Origin: a virus
IMG/VR virus record: IMGVR_UViG_3300043395_002133
Coordinates: 1 to 51,792 of that record
Length of the DNA: 51,792 nucleotides
Strand: one strand, 5' to 3'
Every line of letters starts with the position of its first letter. The first letter of the stretch is position 1. A program made the position numbers and the translations under genes. This document shows, piece by piece, positions 8,923 through 16,100 of the stretch. A model generated the notes under the pieces. The model saw only the letters and a program-made list of their open reading frames with translations, was not told the DNA's origin and did no database searches.

Positions 8923-9111
8923 AACCGATTGATATTTACCGAGATTTCGGGTTTAGGCCTTATATAGCTATAAATTATATAGTATTATAAAAAATAGTAT
9001 AAGTTATAGTGTAGTAGTTAGTAGCTTTGTAGCTAACCCCCTTCCCCCTTTGTATATAAATATATAAAAATATACAAAACGTAAAAAAAAGTAAAAAATA
9101 AATATTTGGAA
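8923..9111. other. AT-rich intergenic region, likely promoter/leader
   Basis: This 189-nt gap is the longest non-coding stretch in the glycan cluster and holds no open frame I can support. It contains an exact TATAAATATA (9055-9064; TATATTTATA on the sense minus strand), a short C-run block CCCCCTTCCCCC (a G-run on the sense strand), a small inverted repeat TAGCT/AGCTA beside it, and several imperfect TATA-rich repeats. The late-type element would give a leader of about 130 nt for the methyltransferase gene. A role as promoter with structured leader is inference. Confidence 0.5.
9055..9064 (-). promoter_or_regulatory. Late-type element TATATTTATA
   Basis: This is an exact copy of the 10-bp element found upstream of virion genes in this window. 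It lies between the GT-B gene and the methyltransferase gene, much further (about 130 nt) from its start codon than most other copies. Confidence 0.4.
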
Positions 9112-10149
9112 TTATGCTAAAATTGATGTACGGACTTTATCAATCCATTCGGTTTTATTATCAAATTTTTTCATATATTCTTTGAGATTTGACCAATTCT
9201 CATACCTTTCTTCATATGAATCTTTTAGTATTTGTTTCACACATTCATCAAATTCATTTTTAGTTGATACTCTATATTTGTATTGAACTTCTGGTGCCCA
9301 ATCTTTATTTATTATTGGTAATTTCCCATAATCAACTGCCTGAAAAATTGAGTATCCGAATGGTTCTTTAAAATATGCACCATGAAATATACCCCAATTT
9401 TTTAACATAAAAAAATGATGAATATTCGGGTCCCATTGAAATAAATCTATACCATTTAGAGAATATGTTGTAGTATCTCTTAAATTTTTTACATCAAATT
9501 GATTTGTAAGAACATACCCAGTATGATTATTCAACCAATGTAAACATTTACGAGATTCAGCTCGAGAAGCAAATCCAATTTTACCATTATTTACGTGAGA
9601 TGTAAGAGATAAGTTATGTTTAAACTCATAAAAATTTGGAATATTGTAAGTATAATTTGGAAATTCATCAATCATAGATGTTGTATTATTTCCAACCCAA
9701 ATTCTTCGATTAAAAGTAGCAAGATATTCATCATAAAAATCAACATCTACTTTGGTATTAAATTGTAATCGATTTATCTCTGGATTATTATCAATTACTT
9801 CTACCATTTCTCTTGCGTATGCGTGAACAAATACTGTTCCAAATTTATCTTCATAATGCCAGAGATGCGGTCTATTATGATAATGTGGGTGAAGCATATG
9901 AATTATTTCACTTTCTTCTAACCATTGTTTTGTTTTCTCTTCATCATCGTAATGAAAATGAAATGCTAACCCTTTTGGTAAAGACGTTTCTTCAAAATTA
10001 ACAGGTCTTTTAGAATCTATTAATAATCTCCATTCTTTTTTTATAGGAAGAGTTGGCCAAACTAATTCTAAGAAATAATTAGTCCATATATCAGAACCAC
10101 CTTGTATGGTGTTTCCGCAACCGGTTGTAACTAATAGTTTGTAACTCAT
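9112..10149 (-). CDS. Glycosyltransferase, GT-B fold (GT4-like)
   Basis: This 345-residue protein has an N-terminal Rossmann-type start (LLVTTGCGNTIQGGSDIW) with a glycine-rich loop. The nucleotide-sugar half carries KIGFASRAESRKCLHWL and the GT4-like block KEPFGYSIFQAVDYGKLPII near residues 262-281, corresponding to the E-x7-E region, although the second glutamate is replaced by glutamine. It lacks membrane segments and is probably cytoplasmic. It follows the SGNH-like gene after about 20 nt and is separated from the methyltransferase by the 189-nt gap. An exact TATATTTATA lies only 3 nt before the ATG. The fold call is fairly good; specificity is unknown. Confidence 0.75.
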   Translation of the reverse strand: MSYKLLVTTGCGNTIQGGSDIWTNYFLELVWPTLPIKKEWRLLIDSKRPVNFEETSLPKGLAFHFHYDDEEKTKQWLEESEIIHMLHPHYHNRPHLWHYEDKFGTVFVHAYAREMVEVIDNNPEINRLQFNTKVDVDFYDEYLATFNRRIWVGNNTTSMIDEFPNYTYNIPNFYEFKHNLSLTSHVNNGKIGFASRAESRKCLHWLNNHTGYVLTNQFDVKNLRDTTTYSLNGIDLFQWDPNIHHFFMLKNWGIFHGAYFKEPFGYSIFQAVDYGKLPIINKDWAPEVQYKYRVSTKNEFDECVKQILKDSYEERYENWSNLKEYMKKFDNKTEWIDKVRTSILA

Positions 10150-10152
10150 ATA

Positions 10153-10162
10153 TATAAATATA
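10153..10162 (-). promoter_or_regulatory. Late-type element TATATTTATA, adjacent to a start codon
   Basis: This is an exact copy of the element, but it ends 3 nt before the ATG of the GT-B gene. That leaves no room for a usual leader, so it may be a chance AT-rich match, give a leaderless message, or imply a later start codon. Confidence 0.25.
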
Positions 10163-10170
10163 TGTTTATA

Positions 10171-10974
10171 CTAAATTCTGGTTTTGATAAACATTTTTAA
10201 TTTTTCTGCCCATTCTTTTTGTGCAAATAATCCCGCATGGTTATCTCCTGCAAATCCATTTGTTTCATCTTGTATTAATTTTTTATTAGCATATGCCCAC
10301 AAATTTAAAGCATGATGACCATCTATTTGTATTATTCTTTTTTTTATAAATTCATTAGTAAAATAACTATCTGACAAATATTGCAGAAAAAATCCATCTG
10401 TAGCCTCAATAAAGTAATCAATTTTATTTAATTCAAAAAATGATATCAATCCAATCATTTCCATACCCAACTTATCATATTCACCCATTAAATCATAATG
10501 TTTTTCTAAATGATTTTTTAAATGCTCAGTTGTTTCAGAAAAGTAACCTCGTGGTTTGGTTGGATTTGGGTGTGAATCGCATGATTCTATCCATTCTATT
10601 TTATTATTTGAATCATACCTACAATTTACTACTAAATACCTTTCTAATTCTTTTGAATAAAAATCCAATCTTACTAATGGGTTATTAATTTGAAGAATAA
10701 ATAATGTTTTTTTACTTTCTTCTAATCCAACTTCTCTAATATATTGCCAAGTTTTTCTTAATAATCGTTTAGCCCCAGTACCCGATTTAGCAGTATTAAT
10801 CCATTTTAAATTCATAGAATCTGCTAAATATTTTACATATGAAACATCTAATTCATTTTCATATGAAATATTACAATTTTCTTTATACCATTGCTTAGAT
10901 TGTGGCCACCATAACCCACCACTTGCAGTATGAGAACACCCAGTAGCATACAATGTTTTTAATTCATTTTTCAT
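10171..10974 (-). CDS. SGNH-like hydrolase/acyltransferase-type protein
   Basis: This 267-residue protein shows all the spaced SGNH blocks. A block I-like ATGCSHTASGG lies near residues 10-20, with the nucleophile serine in GCSH. A block II-like AKSGTGAKR glycine lies near 62-70. A block III-like LQINNP asparagine lies near 93-98. A C-terminal DNHAGLFAQ supplies the Asp-x-His pair. These phage GCSHT proteins are seen in other large marine phages without a defined substrate. De-acetylation or acetylation of a glycan fits the neighbouring glycosyltransferases, but that is inference. Its start overlaps the stop of the upstream gene by one base (TAATG). Confidence 0.6.
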   Translation of the reverse strand: MKNELKTLYATGCSHTASGGLWWPQSKQWYKENCNISYENELDVSYVKYLADSMNLKWINTAKSGTGAKRLLRKTWQYIREVGLEESKKTLFILQINNPLVRLDFYSKELERYLVVNCRYDSNNKIEWIESCDSHPNPTKPRGYFSETTEHLKNHLEKHYDLMGEYDKLGMEMIGLISFFELNKIDYFIEATDGFFLQYLSDSYFTNEFIKKRIIQIDGHHALNLWAYANKKLIQDETNGFAGDNHAGLFAQKEWAEKLKMFIKTRI

Positions 10975-11909
10975 TATATCAAAACACTATTTTTAGCAGT
11001 TTCACATATTTCTTTCCAATAAAAATATGAACACTTATTTGGATTTATTTCTAATTGTTCATTATAAGGTAATGATGCAACATATTTTCCTTTAAAAAAT
11101 AAATCACCATTTCCGTTCAACACACCTGCATTGTGAAAAATATTAACTTCATCTAATTCATTAATTGGGTTTGGTGCCCAAGTAAAATTTAATCGAGTAT
11201 CTACTTTTGTTTCATTTCCATATAACCAAGCATTCCACAATAAACTCCACATTCCTGCAGTCCATTTTTGTATTGGATAATAATCTTTATCCCAATTTCT
11301 TTCTGATTCACAAAATAATTTATATAATTCAATACTATCTAATTCTACTTTATTCCAAAATTCGGAAGTTGTGTTTTTTACAATATATTGTGCACCACCT
11401 GAATTACTATTCATCAATTTTGGTATTAATGGATTTAACCCAATTATTTTACACATACCTTCATATACATCATTTCCTTTACTAATAATATAATCATAAT
11501 TTATATATGAATTCGTATTACTCATATACCATATATTATCATCGCCCATTTTTTTTAAATTATTCATAAGAATTCGTCTTGTGAAAATAGTATCACAATC
11601 ATATAAAAACCATGGCTCAGTTTTAATTTCTGGTCTTGCTTCTATATGTTGTTTTAACATATTGAAATAAATTGAAGGAGCGTATCGTTTATCTTCTCGT
11701 GTATCATCGTAAAAGAAAAATCTAACATAATTGTATTTGTTTTGTAATTTTTTCCAATCAGTTAAATCATAAGAATCTTGTACAGCACACACAATATCCA
11801 TTTGGTTTCCATTAACACCATTTTTAATAAAATTATTTATCATAACCTCTACTTGCCAAGTGTAGTATGGTATTGCAGGTTGACAACATATAAATCTTAA
11901 TTCTTTCAT
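10974..11909 (-). CDS. GT-A-like glycosyltransferase, hydroxyproline/serine glycosyltransferase-like
   Basis: This 311-residue protein has a probable donor-binding DxD in WFLYDCDTIF near residues 103-112, preceded by a YFNMLKQHIE helix. It also has a central NSNSGGAQYIVK strand and QKWTAGMWSLLWNAWLYG. The layout recalls plant-type peptidyl-serine galactosyltransferases and hydroxyproline arabinosyltransferases, with weak similarity judged by eye. It directly follows the fibre and adhesin genes (16 nt gap), so it may act on those proteins. No secretion signal is present. The GT-A call is moderate and the acceptor is speculative. Confidence 0.65.
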   Translation of the reverse strand: MKELRFICCQPAIPYYTWQVEVMINNFIKNGVNGNQMDIVCAVQDSYDLTDWKKLQNKYNYVRFFFYDDTREDKRYAPSIYFNMLKQHIEARPEIKTEPWFLYDCDTIFTRRILMNNLKKMGDDNIWYMSNTNSYINYDYIISKGNDVYEGMCKIIGLNPLIPKLMNSNSGGAQYIVKNTTSEFWNKVELDSIELYKLFCESERNWDKDYYPIQKWTAGMWSLLWNAWLYGNETKVDTRLNFTWAPNPINELDEVNIFHNAGVLNGNGDLFFKGKYVASLPYNEQLEINPNKCSYFYWKEICETAKNSVLI

Positions 11910-11925
11910 AACTTTTTAATTTTTA

Positions 11926-13143
11926 TTATACTGCACAATATCCACTTCTAGTAAATAATCCACTATTATTTATAGTACCATACGCATTTCCATCGGAATA
12001 AACAAATCCTCCTCCGGTGAATGTACTACCAACGGAATCATAATAAGTATATCCATCTATTAATCCATTGGCGGTTGAATGATATAATGTATATTGAAAT
12101 GTTCCGGCTCCATAATGTTCACAAGCGGTTGTTCCTTTTCCTAAACTACCATCCCCACTCGTACCTTGAGATACAATAAAATTTGTAGCAGTATTACTTC
12201 CTCCACTTGTAGTAGTTGTAGTAGTTGTAGTTGTAGTAGTTGCTACATAACAACTCAACGCCGTACCCATTCGTTTATCAGTTGCGTTACCAAAATTATC
12301 TCTAATTCTAGTTCTATATAAATATCCATCAGATAATCCACTTAGAATATATGATGTTGCACTTCCTATGTCTATAAGATTTGTTTCTAAATCCAAATCG
12401 CCTACTGATAATCCCCAAATCAAATATTTTAAAGTACCACCACCGGCAATGTTTGTTATTTCCAAATAACCATTTGTTCCACTTGTATCATTACATCCTT
12501 GTGAATTTAATGTATATGTAATTGGTGCTAAAGTAGTAGTTGTAGTGGTTGTAGTTGTAGTGGTGGTTGTAGTAGTTGTACAATTTACAGTAACTGCTGT
12601 ATTTTGAACGGCAACTAAACCATTTGAATCCATAACCGCAACATACCAAGTACCATTAGGAACACCACTCCAATCATGTAATGCAATACCACTTGGTGTA
12701 GTTCTAACACCAGATGCAGAACCACCTGTTCCTGCTACTTTTTGAGCAACATTTGCTTGCGAAGTATCATATGCAACATAAGAATAAGTGCCACTACCCC
12801 CGCTAAATGAACTTCGCCATCCACCGGTTGTTCCACTACATGATACACCACCATTTGTTACTGTTAATGGTGGTTGTGTGGTTGTAGTTGTAGTTGATGT
12901 AGTTGTAGTTGTAGTTGTTGATGTTGTAGTAGTTGTTGTAGTGGTTGTTGTTGTTGCACCACTTTTACCATGAAAATCATCAAAAGAAATAGTAGAACCT
13001 GCAGTTGTTTTTCCTGCAAGAGTTCTAACGGCAGTATCATCCATACTAATTTGTGCAGTTGCATTTAATCCTAATACAGCCGCAACATCAGTTGTAGGGT
13101 CACTACCTCCAAGATTTATTACACCACTAGCATTTAATGCCAT
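11926..13143 (-). CDS. Tail adhesin with poly-threonine linkers
   Basis: This 405-residue virion protein starts with a domain of about 60 residues (MALNASGVINLGG ... TISFDDFHGKSG) that I recognise from many marine phage tail proteins. Three threonine-rich linkers (residues about 64-89, 189-204 and 302-312) then separate compact beta-rich modules, one with GGSGTYSYVAYD resembling the SprB-type repeats of gliding Bacteroidota adhesins. Cysteines are few and roughly one per module edge. Such low-complexity Thr tracts act as rigid stalks and are good O-glycosylation substrates. The gene is coupled to the long fibre by a one-base overlap and is followed by glycosyltransferases. It is probably a receptor-binding or fibre-tip protein. 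Confidence 0.75.
   Translation of the reverse strand: MALNASGVINLGGSDPTTDVAAVLGLNATAQISMDDTAVRTLAGKTTAGSTISFDDFHGKSGATTTTTTTTTTTSTTTTTTTSTTTTTTQPPLTVTNGGVSCSGTTGGWRSSFSGGSGTYSYVAYDTSQANVAQKVAGTGGSASGVRTTPSGIALHDWSGVPNGTWYVAVMDSNGLVAVQNTAVTVNCTTTTTTTTTTTTTTTTLAPITYTLNSQGCNDTSGTNGYLEITNIAGGGTLKYLIWGLSVGDLDLETNLIDIGSATSYILSGLSDGYLYRTRIRDNFGNATDKRMGTALSCYVATTTTTTTTTTTSGGSNTATNFIVSQGTSGDGSLGKGTTACEHYGAGTFQYTLYHSTANGLIDGYTYYDSVGSTFTGGGFVYSDGNAYGTINNSGLFTRSGYCAV
12208..12240 (-). repeat. Thr-tract coding repeat (third linker)
   Basis: A run of eleven threonine codons, mostly ACT/ACA, gives a near-perfect triplet repeat on the DNA (GTAGTT units on the plus strand). Confidence 0.8.
12532..12579 (-). 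repeat. Thr-tract coding repeat (second linker)
   Basis: Sixteen consecutive threonine codons in mixed ACA/ACT/ACC usage form a GTAGTT/GTGGTT-like triplet array on the plus strand. This could expand or contract in frame. Confidence 0.8.
12877..12954 (-). repeat. Thr-tract coding repeat (first and longest linker)
   Basis: About 26 codons that are threonine except for two serines. The triplet-repeat DNA could change length by slippage without shifting the frame. Confidence 0.8.
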
Positions 13144-16100
13144 TATTTATCCTTTTTTAATTCTTCTATTTCTTTTTTCAATTCTTTAATACATTCTACT
13201 AATAATGGTACAACTTTTTCATATTGAACAGTCATATAATTTTCACCACTTTTTGATTTACCATCATTATCATCAAATGGAGCAAGATGTATAATTTCAG
13301 GTAATACTTCCTTAACTTCTTGTGCAATTAAACCAATTTGTTTTCCATCGGTATCATATCCAAATGATTTTGCCAATTCATTTTCTTCATAATAAACTCC
13401 ATTTAATTTTTGGATTTTATCTAATGGATTATCTATATTTCCTAAAATGTTCTTTAATCTTTTATCAGAGTAATATGCGGTAATGTTACCACTTGCAACT
13501 ATGTTACCACCAACATCAATCATATTAGAAACTGCATCTCTTTGCATTTTAACATAACGAGTTGATAAACTACCCAATTGGATACCACCATCTATAATTT
13601 CCGTAAATGAACCTTGTTCTGCTACTGACCAAGATGCAGCAGGATATGTTATTCCGGTTGCAGTTACTGATGTAGTTCCACCATATGTCCAACTTATTCT
13701 TTCATATAAATCCCAAGTATGTCCGGTACCAGTAATAACTGCCTGTCCACTTATTCCGTTACCACTCATATTAATACTACTCACATTAAATCCAGAATTA
13801 CTATCCTGATGCACAGTCACTGTTTCACCAGTTGTTGTATTATATAAATACCAAGCATACGATACACTTAAATATTGACAAGTAGATGATACACTTAATA
13901 AACCAGTTCCATTGGCAGTTGTTTCCGTAACAGTAGCAGTATAGTTTCTCCCTGAAGTACTAACTAATGCATTGGATGCTACTAAACGAGTTTGAACTCC
14001 TGGAGAACCACCGCTTGTACCAGCAGCAGAAGTATGTGTACCACTATTACTATATGTTCCACCTAATGCACTAAATGTAGATTTACCATTCAAAAATATT
14101 GTTTTAGTTCCACCACTATTTGCAATACTAATAGATTTATTAGCAGAATCTAAAATAACTGCATCATTTACCGATGCAAGTTGTGTTGCACCAATACTCC
14201 AACCTCCAATAGTACCTGCGTTTGAAGTAATATTACCATTAAACGTACCGTCAGTTGCAGTAACAGTTCCATTAAACGTACCACTACTTGCATATACAGC
14301 TCCGGTGAATGTTCCACTTGTAGCAGTAATTGCACCACTAATAGTAACACCCGATGCAGTTAAAACACCTGCTTTGGTTACTCTAAACGGAGCAGAAGCT
14401 GCAGTTGTATTCCCGGCCCATAATCTATATGTTGCATCAGTTGCAGATAATCTAACAACATCGTTTGATGTTCCTAATGTAATATCACCACCACTATCTA
14501 ATGTAACGTTGCCACCGGTTAAAGTAGATGAACTTAATGACCACCCACCAATTGCACCACTTGTAGCAGTTAATAATCCTGCAGGAGAAACTCTAAAGGG
14601 TGCTGATGCAAATGTTGCATTACCTAAATAAATTCCGTTTGAATCTGCTTTAAAAATACTATTACCACTACCAATTGAAATTGTACCACCACTTAATGCT
14701 CCAGTAAACGTTCCACTTGCTGCTGATAATGCTCCACTAAATGTACCTCCGCCTGTTATTGTAAGACTTGTTCCATCCCATAATAAAGAGTTTGATGCAC
14801 TTTTTAAAGAAAGTTTTCCACTAGTCCCATCACTACCAATCCATGCTCCAACTTGGTCATAACCCTTTGTTGCTTGACCAATTGAAATATATGGAGAAGT
14901 AGTTCCACCTGCAATAGTAATATTTGCATTACCAGATGTATTTGTACCAACGTTTATAGTTTGTTTTACATATGATTCTCTAAATATAGCAATTTCAGCT
15001 GCTACAAAATATGAATCGGTCCCTAACGATTCCCAAAACGCAGTTTCGGTATCTGGTTGTTTATTTAAGTTAGTAGTTGCATTTACTTTTGTTGCGTAAT
15101 ATGTTCCACTATATAAAACTGCATCTCTACGTGTTGGATAATCTCCAGTATCATAATATGTAACAGTTGAATCCCAAGGCCCTCTAAATACTACACCCGG
15201 TCCATCTGCTCCATTAGCACCATCCGTTCCATTTGTACCATTCGTACCATTAGTCCCGTTTGTTCCATTACTACCATCCAATGTTACGCTTACTCTATGA
15301 GTTTTTGAAATTGTACCAGTTGTACCTTCCGAATTCACATAAGTTATTGTTAGGGAAACTGTTGTCCCAGCATCAGTAGTTGGAGTTGTTGGGGTAATTG
15401 TACCACTTGAATTTGAACCACCAGTTATTGTTGAAACGTAGTATGTGTTTATTGTACCACCACTTGAGTATGAATAATTTGAACCACCTTCATTTACTGC
15501 AATTGTAAAAGTAGAAGGTGTTCCGTATGTACCTGTATTTGATTTTGTAACTGATTGTGCATCGTTTGATAAAATAGCTACTACTATCGGAGCAGGTGTT
15601 TTTGCTTTTGAATATGTTACTACCTTTGTCACATCAGTTGTATCACCTGCACCATCTTTATATCTTACTAATAAAGATAATGAACCACTATCTTTTGTTA
15701 AAGCAGTAATACCATAAGTTGCATCATCGGGTGTTGTATCATTTGCTACAACATTTGTTTCAGTTGCAGAAATTATATCCCATCTATTATTTGTATTTAA
15801 TCCTTCATCTCTTGTTATATCTTCACCACCAACTTTAACACTTACCGAACCACTTGTTAAAACAAACGAACCACTTTCCACAAACCCAGTTGATTTAGCA
15901 GGAAGAGTTGCATTTTCATTGGTAAGAGTTACTGATAATCCATCCAATATTTTTACAGGAGTAATTTTTAATGTATCATGATAATCAATACCATATGCAT
16001 CAGATGCACTAAAGAAATAAGTTGCAGAACCAGATGTATAATCAAAAGTTGAACCTGATAAATAATAAGTTGCTACTGCAGTTGTTGGGTCATCTGATAA

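Noticed and set aside
8923-9111. tRNA or replication origin in the gap
   Set aside because: No cloverleaf or T-arm sequence; AT-rich repeats alone do not support an origin.
12788-12973. Valine-rich plus-strand open frame
   Set aside because: It is only the complement of the Thr-tract codons.
14305-14631. 108-residue plus-strand open frame
   Set aside because: Antisense to the repeat region of the tail fibre; Ala/Val/Pro-rich shadow of Ser/Thr/Gly codons.
14200-14760. Short recurring units resembling a CRISPR array
   Set aside because: They are coding repeats of the tail fibre (GxFxG/ASSGTFNG modules) with no constant repeat and no cas genes.
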